A stretch of 64,000 nucleotides of DNA, taken from contig NZ_LMHW01000010.1 in NCBI RefSeq assembly GCF_001428525.1, positions 553,177 to 617,176 of the forward strand, written 5' to 3'. The DNA comes from Flavobacterium sp. Root186 (GTDB lineage: Bacteria; Bacteroidota; Bacteroidia; Flavobacteriales; Flavobacteriaceae). The notes under the pieces were generated by a model, which saw only the letters and a program-made list of their open reading frames with translations, did no database searches and was not told where the DNA came from. Below are positions 8,483-18,350 of the stretch, one piece after another. Positions within the stretch are counted from its first letter, which is position 1, and every line of letters begins with the position of its first letter. The position numbers were made by a program, and so were the translations under genes.

Positions 8483-9523
8483 TTGAAATTAAAAAAAATA
8501 ATCACACTAGCTGCCGTAGCCGTAATTTCTGTTTTACTGATTTACGGTTTTATTTTAATCAGCCAAATTTTTAGTGCCAATACAAAATTTGAAGAAAAAG
8601 AAGTTTACGTTTACGTTCCAACTGGGGCAAATTATACTGATGTAAAGAAAATATTAGAACCATATATCAAAAACTTTGACAATTTTGAACTGGTTGCCAG
8701 CAAAAGAAGTTACCCTGAAAATGTAAAATCAGGACGTTTTCTTTTAAAGAAAGATATGAATAACATTGATTTAGTTCGTGCAATGCGTTCAAATGTTCCA
8801 GTTAAGTTAGCCTTTAACAATCAGGAACGTCTTGAAAATTTTGCTGGAAGAGTTGGTTCTGAAATCGAAGCAGATAGTTTATCATTAATGAAAGCTTTTA
8901 AAGATTCTACTTTTTTAGCTGCAAACGGATTTAATGAAGAAAATGTTTTTGCTATGTTTATTCCAAATACGTATGAAGTATATTGGAATACATCTGCAGA
9001 GAAATTCCGTGATAAAATGATCAAAGAATATCATAATTTTTGGACAGATAAAAGAATTGAAGAAGCAAAAAAACAAGGCTTAACTCCGGTTCAGGTTTCT
9101 ATTTTGGCTTCAATTGTTCACAAAGAATCGGTTAAAAAAGATGAGAGACCTCGTATTGCGGGTGTTTACTTAAACCGTTTACGTTTAGAAATGCCATTGC
9201 AGGCAGATCCAACCGTTATTTATGCCTTAAAATTAAGAGACAATAATTTTGATCAGGTCATAAAACGAGTTTTTTATAATGATTTAGTTATGAGATCTCC
9301 ATACAATACTTACGTTAATATAGGTCTTCCTCCGGGACCGATTGCTATGGCTGATATTACGGCGCTTGAAGCTGTTTTAAACCCAGAGAAAAACGATTAC
9401 ATTTATTTTTGTGCAAGTGTTGATCGTTTTGGCTATCATGAATTTGCTTCAAATTATGCAGAGCACACAAAAAATGCAAAAAGATATTCAGACTGGATTG
9501 CTAGTCAAGGCGTAACAAGATAG
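8483..9523 (+). CDS. mltG: Endolytic transglycosylase MltG
   Basis: Cleaves nascent glycan strands at the inner membrane and is thought to end peptidoglycan polymerisation. 346 aa: one transmembrane segment (about 7-28) and a periplasmic YceG domain. Catalytic Glu is E215 in SILASIVHKESVKKDERP; the LNRL and MPLQADPTV motifs follow. The start is TTG at 8483, since no ATG exists nearby and MKLKK plus the membrane segment begin there. In the dapF run. Confidence 0.94.
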   Translation: MKLKKIITLAAVAVISVLLIYGFILISQIFSANTKFEEKEVYVYVPTGANYTDVKKILEPYIKNFDNFELVASKRSYPENVKSGRFLLKKDMNNIDLVRAMRSNVPVKLAFNNQERLENFAGRVGSEIEADSLSLMKAFKDSTFLAANGFNEENVFAMFIPNTYEVYWNTSAEKFRDKMIKEYHNFWTDKRIEEAKKQGLTPVQVSILASIVHKESVKKDERPRIAGVYLNRLRLEMPLQADPTVIYALKLRDNNFDQVIKRVFYNDLVMRSPYNTYVNIGLPPGPIAMADITALEAVLNPEKNDYIYFCASVDRFGYHEFASNYAEHTKNAKRYSDWIASQGVTR

Positions 9524-9525
9524 TT

Positions 9526-10443
9526 TTGAATTTAAAAGATTACTTTTTTTTATCGGTTTTATTTGCGTTTAGTTTTCAATCTTTTTCTCAAAGTAAGATT
9601 GAAAGCTTTTTAACTCCTTCTGATACATTAAATAAGAAAAGACAAAATACGGTAATAGTAACTGAAACCGCTTTGGCTTCAGCTACTTTACTGGGTTTAA
9701 ATCAGCTTTGGTATGCCGATTATCCAAGGTCAAAGTTTCATTTTATAAATGATAACAACGAATGGCTTCAAATGGATAAAGTAGGGCATATGTATTCTGC
9801 GTATCATTTGGGCAGATTTGGTGCTGAAATGCTAAATTGGGGCGGCGCAGATCAAAAAAAACAGTTGATTTACGGTGCAGGTTTAGGTTTTGCCTTTTTA
9901 ACTGCAGTTGAAGTTTTAGATGGATATTCATCAGAATGGGGAGCTTCACCAGGTGATATTATTGCTAATGCAACTGGAACAGGTTTGTACGTTTCTCAAG
10001 AATTATTGTGGAAAGAACAGCGTATCATTCCGAAATTTTCATTTCATACAACGCAATACGCCAGTATGCGCCCGAATCTATTAGGGAAATCATTAAATGA
10101 AGAGATTTTAAAAGATTATAATGGACAGACTTATTGGCTTTCTGTGAATGTTCATTCTTTCGCAAAAGAAAGTAAAATTCCGAAGTGGCTGAATGTTGCT
10201 TTTGGATATGGAGCCGAAGGAATGTTATCGGGAAATGTTCAGGATGATATTCCATTTTCGGTGGAAACCCCAGAAAGATACCGTCAGTTTTTTCTTTCAT
10301 TTGATGTAAATTTAGCTAAAATTGACACAAAATCGCATTTTTTGAAAACTATTTTTTCTGTTTTCAACACTATAAAAATCCCGGCTCCAACTCTCGAATA
10401 CTCCGCCAATAAAGGCTTTAAAGCACATGCACTCTATTTTTAG
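9526..10443 (+). CDS. DUF2279 (YfiM-like) exported protein
   Basis: 305 aa protein of unknown function. Residues 1-21 form a signal peptide (FAFSFQSFSQ). The core holds the DUF2279 pattern DKVGHMYSAYHLGRF, then a second amphipathic part EVLDGYSSEWGASPGDIIAN. The end has alternating hydrophobic strands ending in F, suggesting an outer-membrane-associated domain. The start is TTG at 9526, two bases after the mltG stop, so translation is likely coupled with mltG. A role beside peptidoglycan enzymes is inferred only from position. Confidence 0.8.
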   Translation: MNLKDYFFLSVLFAFSFQSFSQSKIESFLTPSDTLNKKRQNTVIVTETALASATLLGLNQLWYADYPRSKFHFINDNNEWLQMDKVGHMYSAYHLGRFGAEMLNWGGADQKKQLIYGAGLGFAFLTAVEVLDGYSSEWGASPGDIIANATGTGLYVSQELLWKEQRIIPKFSFHTTQYASMRPNLLGKSLNEEILKDYNGQTYWLSVNVHSFAKESKIPKWLNVAFGYGAEGMLSGNVQDDIPFSVETPERYRQFFLSFDVNLAKIDTKSHFLKTIFSVFNTIKIPAPTLEYSANKGFKAHALYF

Positions 10444-10485
10444 TTTGAGTTAAACTGTTGAATATCAGATTTTTTTGTTTTTTAT

Positions 10486-10493
10486 TACCTTTG
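10486..10493 (+). promoter_or_regulatory. Candidate -7 element for the lysozyme-like gene
   Basis: TACCTTTG fits TAnnTTTG, 49 bases before the ATG at 10543. The nearest upstream TTG gives too long a spacer (25 bases). Confidence 0.45.
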
Positions 10494-10542
10494 CACTGTA
10501 GAAATTTCAAAAAGGTGACAGCGTTTTGAAGAAAAACAATTT

Positions 10543-11187
10543 ATGATAAAGAAGTGGTATTTTTATGCGAGTTTAATCGTTATTATTACATTTTTGAGTT
10601 TGGGTTTTAAACCCTTTAGTGTCGAAACCAAACCGTGGTTTCTAACAGAAAAAACAGATGGATCAGAATACATTTTTCCATCTTTAGAAAAGGATGATTA
10701 TCCTAAAGTAAATCTAAACGTCCCATACACTGGAAATCATCTTATCGGTTTTAAAGAAGCAGTTGCTTTTAAAGAGTCACAAGGAAAATACCGAATGGTA
10801 AATTCGCTGGGCTACATGGGAAAATATCAATTTGGTTCAAAAGCATTACGCGCTATCGGAGTCAGAAATGAAAAAGACTTCTTGACAGATCCCGCATTAC
10901 AGGAAAAAGCTTTTGTTGCGTTATTATCTAAAAACAAATGGATTTTACGTAATGAAATCGAAAAGTATGAAGGAAAAGTTATTAATGGTGTCGAAATCAC
11001 AGAATCTGGTATTTTAGCAGCTGCACATCTAGGAGGTGCAGGGTCAGTAAAAAACTTTTTTAGACATGGAGGAAACAGGCATTTTAGAGATGCTTTCGGA
11101 ACTTCTTTAAAAAGTTATATGCGTGATTTTGCAGGCTATGACCTTTCTTTTATTGAAGCAGACAATAATGCGACAATAAACGATTAA
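10543..11187 (+). CDS. Lysozyme-like peptidoglycan hydrolase (putative)
   Basis: 214 aa with an N-terminal membrane/signal segment (residues 6-22). The region AVAFKESQGKYRMVNSLGYM then KYQFGSKAL (about 74-102) resembles the lysozyme-superfamily pattern of Glu, then an Asn/Gly/Tyr-rich loop, then YQFG. E78 is the likely catalytic acid. An AAAHLGGAGSVKNFF segment near 160 also fits transglycosylase/muramidase folds. No LysM domain is visible. It follows the dapF-mltG group and has its own terminator. Bond specificity is unknown. Confidence 0.75.
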   Translation: MIKKWYFYASLIVIITFLSLGFKPFSVETKPWFLTEKTDGSEYIFPSLEKDDYPKVNLNVPYTGNHLIGFKEAVAFKESQGKYRMVNSLGYMGKYQFGSKALRAIGVRNEKDFLTDPALQEKAFVALLSKNKWILRNEIEKYEGKVINGVEITESGILAAAHLGGAGSVKNFFRHGGNRHFRDAFGTSLKSYMRDFAGYDLSFIEADNNATIND

Positions 11188-11191
11188 AAAC

Positions 11192-11230
11192 TAAAAAAAA
11201 ATCCCGAATGATAATTCGGGATTTTTTTTT
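11192..11230. terminator. Bidirectional terminator
   Basis: AAATCCCGAAT / ATTCGGGATTT stem with A and T runs on both sides, between the convergent lysozyme-like gene and mutB. Confidence 0.9.
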
Positions 11231-11241
11231 GAATATTTTTA

Positions 11242-13377
11242 TTAGTCAATTAATATTTCTAAAATTTTAATAGCAGCTTCACTTATCTTAGTTCCGGGTC
11301 CAAATACAGCTACTGCCCCTGCATCAAATAAAAATTGATAGTCCTGTGCAGGAATCACACCGCCAACAATTACCATAATATCTTCACGATCATGTTTTTT
11401 TAGTTCTTCAATTACTTGCGGAACCAATGTTTTATGTCCCGCTGCAAGTGATGAAACACCTAAAATATGAACATCGTTTTCTACAGCTTGTTTTGCCGCT
11501 TCAGCCGGAGTTTGAAACAACGGACCTATATCAACATCAAAACCTACATCAGCATAACCGGTTGCTACAACTTTTGCACCGCGATCGTGGCCGTCTTGCC
11601 CCATTTTAGCAATCATAATTCTTGGGCGTCTTCCCTCTTGGTTTGCAAAAGCATCTGCTAATTGTTTTGCTTTTTCAAAATTTTCGTCATTTTTTATTGC
11701 TGCACTATACACACCGCTAAATGATTTAATTTGTGCCTTGAACCTTCCGAAGATTGTTTCCAAAGCATCACTTATTTCGCCTAATGTAGCTCTGTTTCGG
11801 GCAGCTTCAACGGCGATTTCTAATAAGTTTCCTTCTCCGGTTTTAGCACAATGAATTAATTTTTCTAGTGATTGATTTACTTTTTCAGTATCTCTTTTTG
11901 CTTTAATATCTTCAAGTCGCTCTATTTGTTGTTTGCGAACCATTTGGTTGTCAACATCTAAAATATGCAGCGCATCTTCTTTTTCTAATCTAAATTTATT
12001 TACACCAACAATGATATCCTGCCCGCTGTCGATTCTCGCTTGCTTTCTGGCTGCGGCTTCTTCAATTCGAAGTTTCGGAATTCCGGCTTCAATCGCTTTT
12101 GTCATGCCGCCCAGTTCTTCGACCTCTTCAATTAGTTTCCAGGTATTTTCTAAAATCTCATTTGTCAAAGATTCTACATAATAACTACCGCCCCAAGGGT
12201 CAACGGTTTTAGTGATCTTAGTTTCTTCCTGTAAATAAATCTGTGTATTACGTGCAATTCTGGCCGAAAAGTCAGTTGGTAAAGCAATTGCTTCATCAAG
12301 TGCGTTGGTGTGCAAAGACTGTGTTCCTCCAAATGCCGCAGCCGTAGCTTCGATACAAGTCCTCGCCACATTATTAAACGGATCTTGTTCTGTTAAACTC
12401 CAGCCACTTGTTTGACAATGTGTTCTTAATGCCAATGATTTCTCGCTTTTCGGGTTAAACTGCTGCAATAGTTTTGCCCAAATCATTCGACCGGCTCTCA
12501 TTTTTGCAATTTCCATAAAATGATTCATTCCAATTGCCCAAAAGAAAGACAGGCGGGGAGCAAATTCATCAATCGTCATTCCAGTTGATAAACCAGTTCG
12601 GATATATTCTAAACCATCTGCTAAAGTATAAGCTAATTCAATATCGGCCGTTGCTCCGGCTTCCTGCATGTGATATCCGGAAATAGAGATAGAATTAAAT
12701 TTCGGCATTTTTTTGCTCGTAAATTCAAAAATATCGGCAATGATTTTCATCGAAGGGGCTGGCGGATAAATATAGGTATTACGAACCATGAATTCCTTTA
12801 AAATATCATTCTGAATCGTTCCCGAAAGTTTACTGATTTCAACACCTTGTTCTTCGGCAGCAACAATATAAAATGCCATAATAGGTAAAACGGCACCGTT
12901 CATAGTCATTGAAACCGACATTTCGTCAAGCGGAATCTGATCGAATAATACTTTCATATCTTCAACAGAATCAATAGCGACACCTGCTTTTCCAACATCT
13001 CCAACAACTCTTTCATGATCTGAATCGTAACCGCGGTGGGTTGGTAAATCAAAAGCTATTGAAAGTCCTTTTTGACCTGCAGCAAGATTTCTTCTATAAA
13101 ATGCATTACTTTCTTCTGCAGTCGAAAATCCGGCGTACTGGCGAATCGTCCACGGACGACGAACGTACATCGTAGCGTAAGGCCCTCGTAAATTAGGAGT
13201 AAAGCCAGCTCCGAAATCCAGAAACTCTAAATCTTCTATGTCTTTTTCAGAATAGCTTTTTTTGAGTTCAATTCCTTCAGCAGTTACAAAATTATCTGTC
13301 TGACAGTCTAATTTTTGACTTTCGACTTTTGACTTTTGACTTTGAAGATTAATATGTTTAAGGTCTTTTCTTATCAT
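11242..13377 (-). CDS. mutB: Methylmalonyl-CoA mutase, large (catalytic) subunit
   Basis: B12-dependent interconversion of (R)-methylmalonyl-CoA and succinyl-CoA, cytosolic. 711 aa from the ATG at 13377. The N-terminal TIM barrel begins near [20 protein letters not shown]; the C-terminal cobalamin domain carries [11 protein letters not shown] near residue 597, whose His is the lower cobalt ligand. A TTG at 13434 would add 19 residues and overlap mutA by 14 bases; the ATG is preferred. Residues about 11-22 (Q/S/K rich) are encoded by an intergenic-type word repeat. Downstream partner of MutA; the MeaB chaperone gene lies at 55.2 kb. Confidence 0.95.
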   Translation of the reverse strand: MIRKDLKHINLQSQKSKVESQKLDCQTDNFVTAEGIELKKSYSEKDIEDLEFLDFGAGFTPNLRGPYATMYVRRPWTIRQYAGFSTAEESNAFYRRNLAAGQKGLSIAFDLPTHRGYDSDHERVVGDVGKAGVAIDSVEDMKVLFDQIPLDEMSVSMTMNGAVLPIMAFYIVAAEEQGVEISKLSGTIQNDILKEFMVRNTYIYPPAPSMKIIADIFEFTSKKMPKFNSISISGYHMQEAGATADIELAYTLADGLEYIRTGLSTGMTIDEFAPRLSFFWAIGMNHFMEIAKMRAGRMIWAKLLQQFNPKSEKSLALRTHCQTSGWSLTEQDPFNNVARTCIEATAAAFGGTQSLHTNALDEAIALPTDFSARIARNTQIYLQEETKITKTVDPWGGSYYVESLTNEILENTWKLIEEVEELGGMTKAIEAGIPKLRIEEAAARKQARIDSGQDIIVGVNKFRLEKEDALHILDVDNQMVRKQQIERLEDIKAKRDTEKVNQSLEKLIHCAKTGEGNLLEIAVEAARNRATLGEISDALETIFGRFKAQIKSFSGVYSAAIKNDENFEKAKQLADAFANQEGRRPRIMIAKMGQDGHDRGAKVVATGYADVGFDVDIGPLFQTPAEAAKQAVENDVHILGVSSLAAGHKTLVPQVIEELKKHDREDIMVIVGGVIPAQDYQFLFDAGAVAVFGPGTKISEAAIKILEILID
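13314..13345. repeat. Iterated GACTTTT words inside mutB 5' end
   Basis: The run TTGACTTTCGACTTTTGACT and the following copy read in frame (minus strand) as a Q/S/K-rich stretch between the start codon and the conserved part of MutB. The structure matches the word repeats found in gaps elsewhere in the window. Confidence 0.75.
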
Positions 13378-13420
13378 GGAGACACTTTCTTTGGTGTAAA
13401 TATTAATTACGTTTAAAAAT

Positions 13421-14782
13421 TTATTCAAGCTCAAGTCTTTCCTGTTCCAGTTTCTCGGCTAATCTTTTTTCTATAATAGGTGTAATTAATGTTTTTCTAG
13501 GTTTGATTTTTACAAAAGGAAACAATTCTAAATCATGTTTCATTCTGTCTTCTTTGTTAGGATATTTATTGGTGCCTAATAAAACTTCTTTTTTAGAATC
13601 GAATAATTCTTGCTCTTTTGTAGCACTTTCAAGGATTTTCTTTTTGATAGTTCCGTCATTCAAAAGTTTCAAAAAACCTCCGTTAGCTTCAATATCTTTA
13701 AATAAGTTTAAACTTTTTTCTGCCAATTGCATTGTTAAACTTTCGATATAATAACTTCCATCGGCTGGATTATCGACTTTGTCAAAATAACTTTCGTGTT
13801 TTAAAACTAAAAGCTGGTTTCGTGCAATTCTATCCCCAAATTCGTTGTCTTTGTGATATAATGAATCGTATGGCAAATTAGCAACAGCATCTGCACCACC
13901 CAAAATTGCCGACATACATTCGGTTGTAGTACGAAGCATATTGACATTATAATCATAGATGGTTTTATTTCGTTTGGTTGGTGTAACCAAAAAATGACAG
14001 TCTAAATCAGGATTGTATTCTGCAGCAATTAGTTTGAAAAGCATTCGCAAAGCGCGAAGTTTTGCAATCTCAAAGAAATAATTTGTTCCAACTGATATTT
14101 CGAAAATAATAGGTTTTGCTGAACCTGAAAAACGGTTTAAATATTCATTGGCATGCGCTAAACTATAGGCGATTTGCTGTGTAATATTAGCTCCTGAATT
14201 TTGATACAAACCCAAATCTACACTAAGAAATGGAAGATTGGTTTGGTTTGATATTTTTTCAAGCGTTTCAAAATTATTTTTATCCGATGTTGTAAACCAG
14301 TTTCCGTCACGGGCTAATTGTCCAATTGGATCTAAATTGCAATAAAATATTGCTTTTTTATGAGCAGAAATAGCGTCCAGTTTTTTTACGAAATCGATTG
14401 AGAGAAAACTCAAATGAAAATAAACAGTTTTATTTTCTAAAGGAAGATTTTCTAATAATTTGTGAATATCGGTATTTTCGTTTTGAATCGTAAAACGTAA
14501 ACTTTCGGCACCTCTTTCAATTGTATTTATTGCTCTGCTGATAGATTTTTCAACATCGTGAACAAATATGTTTTGACAGATTTTAAATTCTGAAGCCTGA
14601 GTTTTAACAGTGGCACTTTTGGTAAATTCGTCGCTGTGATAAAAAGGTTTTACCTGAATATCCTCTGGAGAATTCCAAATCACGGTTTGGTTATAATCGG
14701 CTCCATCTAATTCAAACTGAATTTTTTGTTTCCATTGTTTGGATGAAATCGGATTAAAATCGTCGAATAGGTTAGTGGCCAT
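13421..14782 (-). CDS. mutA: Methylmalonyl-CoA mutase, small subunit
   Basis: Non-catalytic partner of MutB, 453 aa. It keeps the mutase barrel architecture ([15 protein letters not shown] near the N terminus; [32 protein letters not shown] near 320) but has no cobalamin-binding domain (no DxHxxG), as in other MutA proteins. It lies directly upstream of mutB (43 bases to the mutB ATG) and 16 bases downstream of the DivIC-like gene, so the group is probably one transcript. Confidence 0.94.
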   Translation of the reverse strand: MATNLFDDFNPISSKQWKQKIQFELDGADYNQTVIWNSPEDIQVKPFYHSDEFTKSATVKTQASEFKICQNIFVHDVEKSISRAINTIERGAESLRFTIQNENTDIHKLLENLPLENKTVYFHLSFLSIDFVKKLDAISAHKKAIFYCNLDPIGQLARDGNWFTTSDKNNFETLEKISNQTNLPFLSVDLGLYQNSGANITQQIAYSLAHANEYLNRFSGSAKPIIFEISVGTNYFFEIAKLRALRMLFKLIAAEYNPDLDCHFLVTPTKRNKTIYDYNVNMLRTTTECMSAILGGADAVANLPYDSLYHKDNEFGDRIARNQLLVLKHESYFDKVDNPADGSYYIESLTMQLAEKSLNLFKDIEANGGFLKLLNDGTIKKKILESATKEQELFDSKKEVLLGTNKYPNKEDRMKHDLELFPFVKIKPRKTLITPIIEKRLAEKLEQERLELE

Positions 14783-14798
14783 TTAGTTTTTTTTGTGT

Positions 14799-15131
14799 TT
14801 ATTCTTTATCTTGAATGGTATCTCCTTCAAACTGGATGATGTAAATATCTTCGCTGTCTTTTTTCATAAAGTACTTTTCGCGAGCATATTTTTCTATTTG
14901 TTCAGGATTTTTAAGTTGTTTGATCTGTTCCTGATCTTTCTTTATTTCTTCCTGATAATATTTTTTATTGTCCTGTAATTCATTGATCTGCCCGTCTAAA
15001 AAGCGATGATCAAAATAGGAGTAATTGTCTAAAAATAACATCCAGATCACAAAAAAAAGTAAAACCCAGACATATTTATTGCCTAGAAATCTGAACCATT
15101 TTTTGTCTTTATATGGATTTTTTATCTTCAT
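14799..15131 (-). CDS. FtsB/DivIC-family septum protein
   Basis: Small bitopic membrane protein of 110 aa. A basic cytoplasmic N terminus is followed by one transmembrane helix (about 22-42) and a periplasmic coiled coil (about 47-80, INELQDNKKYYQEEIKKDQEQIKQLKN). The family motif PEQIEKYAREKYFMKKDSEDIY follows. FtsB/DivIC proteins bind FtsL/FtsQ in the divisome. Encoded just before mutA; the coupling looks like genomic convenience rather than shared function. Confidence 0.88.
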   Translation of the reverse strand: MKIKNPYKDKKWFRFLGNKYVWVLLFFVIWMLFLDNYSYFDHRFLDGQINELQDNKKYYQEEIKKDQEQIKQLKNPEQIEKYAREKYFMKKDSEDIYIIQFEGDTIQDKE

Positions 15132-15173
15132 TTTTTATAACCCTATTATTTTTTTTGAATTAGATAGGTCTTT

Positions 15174-15310
15174 TTTAGCCCCGATTACTTCACCGAGTTA
15201 ATATTTTTTATTTGTGTTCAGTGAACTTCGTTTGAGCCGGTATCCTTTTTATGGTCTCGTTTCTTTAACAAGATCATAAAAAGAAAGACGAAAGCGGGAA
15301 ACGGCTCCTA
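15174..15310. repeat. Imperfect palindromic element between udk and the DivIC-like gene
   Basis: GAGCCG (15234) pairs with CGGCTC (15302), and CTTTTTATG with CATAAAAAG further in. It starts with TAGCCCCGAT and ends in GCGGGAAACGGCTCC. From memory this pattern recurs between genes of Flavobacteriaceae; not verified here. A short palindrome GTTCAGTGAAC sits inside. Confidence 0.6.
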
Positions 15311-15339
15311 ACTTTTATGGTTTAAATTTACGATAAAAA

Positions 15340-15948
15340 TTATGAAATTCTCTGATTAATTACAGCGCGAACTACATCAATAGCTACAGTATTGTATTTA
15401 TCATTCGGGATAATAATGTCTGCAAATGCTTTTGAAGGCTCGATAAATTGCTCATGCATAGGTTTTAACGTATTTTGATAACGGTTTAAAACCTCATCAA
15501 TATCACGTCCGCGTTCTGAAATATCTCTTTTTAAACGACGAATTAATCTTTCATCAGAATCAGCATGAACGAAAATTTTGATATCAAAAAGTTCACGTAA
15601 TTCAGGATTTGTTAAAATTAAAATACCTTCAACAATCATTACTTTTCTTGGATGTGTCGAAACAGTATCGTCAGTTCTGTTATGCTGAATAAAAGAATAA
15701 ACCGGCTGATCGATAGTTTCACCTGCTTTTAAAGCTTTAAGATGTCTTACCAATAATTCAAAATCGATTGCACGCGGATGATCAAAATTAATTAAGGCTC
15801 TTTCGTCAAACGATAAATTATCGGTTTGTTTATAGTACGAATCCTGAGAAATTACACCCACTTCAGTGTCTGGTAATTCGTTCATGATTTGGTGTACTAC
15901 CGTTGTTTTTCCACTTCCTGTTCCTCCTGCAAGTCCAATAATGAGCAT
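15340..15948 (-). CDS. udk: Uridine kinase
   Basis: Phosphorylates uridine and cytidine in pyrimidine salvage; cytosolic. 202 aa, normal length. Walker A GGTGSGKTTV at residues 8-17; then SQDSYYKQ, the substrate-region motif FDHPRAIDFELL and the family lid sequence RLIRRLKRDISERGR. A TATTTTTG -7 element lies at 15975-15982. First gene of the minus-strand run toward the mutase genes. Confidence 0.95.
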   Translation of the reverse strand: MLIIGLAGGTGSGKTTVVHQIMNELPDTEVGVISQDSYYKQTDNLSFDERALINFDHPRAIDFELLVRHLKALKAGETIDQPVYSFIQHNRTDDTVSTHPRKVMIVEGILILTNPELRELFDIKIFVHADSDERLIRRLKRDISERGRDIDEVLNRYQNTLKPMHEQFIEPSKAFADIIIPNDKYNTVAIDVVRAVINQRIS

Positions 15949-15974
15949 AAAAATTTTGTTTGATATTTGTTTGG

Positions 15975-15982
15975 CAAAAATA
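15975..15982 (-). promoter_or_regulatory. Candidate -7 element for udk
   Basis: TATTTTTG on the minus strand, 27 bases before the udk ATG. Such T-rich matches arise easily by chance in this AT-rich DNA. Confidence 0.35.
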
Positions 15983-16016
15983 ATAATTTAACTGAATTGC
16001 TAAACATATTATGTAA

Positions 16017-16108
16017 TTTAACCATATAAGTAATGTAAGTAAATTTAAGCAGCAAAATATTTAAGTAAAACAGTACTTAACTGAACTTATATTACTTATA
16101 TGGTTAAA
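16017..16108. repeat. 24-bp inverted repeat with nested inner stem
   Basis: The arm at 16017-16040 (TTTAACCATATAAGTAATGT...) and the arm at 16085-16108 are reverse complements with one mismatch. Inside the 44-bp spacer, TTAAGTA and TACTTAA form a second stem. It lies between udk and the SDR gene. Confidence 0.85.
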
Positions 16109-16135
16109 ATGATTATCACTCATATGATGAAAAAC

Positions 16136-16170
16136 ATAAAAAAATCCCGAAAGTAGACCTTCGGGATTTG
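16136..16170 (-). terminator. Terminator after the SDR gene
   Basis: AATCCCGAA / TTCGGGATT stem; read on the minus strand it is followed by a run of seven T. Confidence 0.85.
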
Positions 16171-16222
16171 GTGCAATCAGTATAGTTTAAAAAAATATTC
16201 TGAATTTAGTAAGCACTTGTAA

Positions 16223-17104
16223 TTATTTGTTTTTCTTTGCTTTAATCATCATTTCAAGCTGATCCCAAAGTTCTTCCGGAATTGCTTCTAATAAATTGAA
16301 TTGTCCAGCGCCTTTTAGCCATTCGCCGCCGTCAATCGTAATTACATCACCATTTACATAAGCTGAAAAATCAGACACTAAATAAGCTGCTAAATTGGCT
16401 AATTCCTGATGATCTCCCACACGTTTCAAAGGCACTTTTTTTGCCATATCGAACTTTTCAGAAAGATCTCCCGGCAATAGTCTGTCCCATGCACCTTTTG
16501 TAGGGAATGGCCCTGGCGCAATCGCATTAGAACGAATTCCGTATTTTGCCCATTCTACAGCAAGACTTCTTGTCATGGCTAAAACTCCTGCTTTTGCAGT
16601 CGCACTTGGCACCACATAAGCAGAACCTGTCCAGGCATAAGTTGTTACAATATTTAAAATCGTTGCCGATGTTTGTTTGGTGTCAATCCAGTGTTTTCCA
16701 AAAGCCAGCGTACAGTTTTTAGAACCTTTAAGTACGATATCTATAACAGTATCAAATGCATTTGCAGATAAACGTTCTGTTGGAGAAATAAAATTTCCGG
16801 CTGCATTGTTCAAAAGAACATCCACTTTTCCAAAAGCTTTTAAAGTTCCCTGAAGCATATTTTCTACTTCTTCATAATGGCGAACATCACATTGAAGTGG
16901 TAAACATTTTCCACCAGTTTCACTTTCAAGCTCTGCTGCAGTAGTTTTCAGCTTTTCTAAATCTCTTGAAGTTATCGCAACTTGTGCGCCTAATTCAAGA
17001 AAATATTTGGTCATTGCTTTTCCTAAACCGCTTCCGCCGCCTGTAACTACAATGACTTTTCCTTTTAAAGCGTCGTCACGTAACATTTTATCTGTATAGC
17101 TCAT
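16223..17104 (-). CDS. SDR oxidoreductase, 2,4-dienoyl-CoA reductase-like
   Basis: 293 aa short-chain dehydrogenase. NADP motif TGGGSGLGKA near residue 21; NNAAGNFISPTERLS near 97-111, a wording typical of the DECR branch, which removes double bonds of unsaturated acyl-CoA in beta-oxidation. DECR-type SDRs lack the classical YxxxK dyad, which fits here. The C terminus extends beyond the usual SDR core. Last gene of the dnaA-to-SDR minus-strand run, with its own terminator. The DECR function is inferred from family resemblance. Confidence 0.85.
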   Translation of the reverse strand: MSYTDKMLRDDALKGKVIVVTGGGSGLGKAMTKYFLELGAQVAITSRDLEKLKTTAAELESETGGKCLPLQCDVRHYEEVENMLQGTLKAFGKVDVLLNNAAGNFISPTERLSANAFDTVIDIVLKGSKNCTLAFGKHWIDTKQTSATILNIVTTYAWTGSAYVVPSATAKAGVLAMTRSLAVEWAKYGIRSNAIAPGPFPTKGAWDRLLPGDLSEKFDMAKKVPLKRVGDHQELANLAAYLVSDFSAYVNGDVITIDGGEWLKGAGQFNLLEAIPEELWDQLEMMIKAKKNK

Positions 17105-17178
17105 ACTTTTCTTTTTTTACAATATTAATTAAAAAAATAGGATGCACGCATAATATTGTTATAAAATTTTGATAAACT

Positions 17179-18306
17179 TTATATATCACATAGTTTTTTC
17201 GCGGCAGATTCTAAGGTGAAATTGTCTTTGGCAAAGCAAAAACGTATTAATTTTTGATCTTTATGATCGGAGTAAAAAGTGGAAATAGGAATTGCAGCAA
17301 CACCGTGATCAATAATTAGATTTTTGCAGAAGGTTACATCATCTTCATTGGAAATATTAGCATAAGAAGCAACCTGAAAATAAGTTCCTTCGCATGGTTT
17401 TAATTCAAATTTGCTGTTTTTAAGGAGTTTTTGAAAGTAATCTCTTTTTTCCTGATAGAATTTTCCAAGTAAATTGACATCAACAATATCTAGATATTCG
17501 CTGATCGCAAATTGTGAAATACTATTGACACTGAAAACTAAAAACTGATGTATTTTTTTGATTTCCTTCATTAAATATTCAGGCGTAATCGTGTAGCCAA
17601 TTTTCCATCCCGTGATATGAAATGATTTCCCGAAAGAAGAAACCATAATACAGCGATCTAAAAGAAAGCTTTTGGTATGTGCCGAGATATGTTTTTCTTC
17701 GAAAGTAATGTATTCGTAAACTTCATCAGATAAAACTATGATATCAGGATATTTTGAAAGTATTTTTTCAAGTTGAAGAAAATCAGCTTCATTTAATATT
17801 TTTCCTGTTGGATTATGTGGATTATTGATGATAATCATTCGGCTTTTTGCAGAACAGGCTTTTTCGATTGTTTCCCAGTTTGGTGTATAATCGTCGTTCA
17901 GCGGCACACGAACTGGTTTTGCTTTGCACAGTAAAACCGGAGATTCGTAAGAATCATAACTTGGATCGAGAATAATTACTTCGTCGTTTTCTTTTACCAA
18001 AGCTAAAATTGAAGTAAAAATTCCCTGCGTTGCGCCAGCCGTAACTAAAAGTTCTAAATCAGGATTGATTGTTCTGTTGTAAGAATCCTGAATCAGCTTT
18101 GCAATTTTATTCATCAATGGTGGATAACCTGCCATTGGTGTGTATTGGTGTACGTTTTCCTTTGATAATCGGGCAACAATATCCGTTAATCTTTCATCAA
18201 CAGGAAAATTTGGAAATCCCTGCGAAAGATTTATTGCATTATATTCAGCTGCCATTTTTGACATTACCGTAAAAATGCTTGTGGTTACGTTTGGAAGTTT
18301 ACTCAT
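17179..18306 (-). CDS. Class I aminotransferase, methionine aminotransferase-like
   Basis: PLP-dependent transaminase of 375 aa. The N-terminal NLSQGFPNFP is typical of the YbdL/kynurenine aminotransferase branch. The PLP lysine is in SSFGKSFHITGWKIGY; ANINNPHNPTGK-like binding motif INNPHNPTGK and LSDEVYEYI (PLP-ring Asp) are intact. YbdL prefers methionine, phenylalanine and histidine, so a role in methionine salvage is plausible. Substrate preference remains an inference. Confidence 0.9.
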   Translation of the reverse strand: MSKLPNVTTSIFTVMSKMAAEYNAINLSQGFPNFPVDERLTDIVARLSKENVHQYTPMAGYPPLMNKIAKLIQDSYNRTINPDLELLVTAGATQGIFTSILALVKENDEVIILDPSYDSYESPVLLCKAKPVRVPLNDDYTPNWETIEKACSAKSRMIIINNPHNPTGKILNEADFLQLEKILSKYPDIIVLSDEVYEYITFEEKHISAHTKSFLLDRCIMVSSFGKSFHITGWKIGYTITPEYLMKEIKKIHQFLVFSVNSISQFAISEYLDIVDVNLLGKFYQEKRDYFQKLLKNSKFELKPCEGTYFQVASYANISNEDDVTFCKNLIIDHGVAAIPISTFYSDHKDQKLIRFCFAKDNFTLESAAKKLCDI

Positions 18307-18350
18307 GATAAAGTTTGATTTGGGGAAAACTTGTGAGTGAATAAAAAAAC

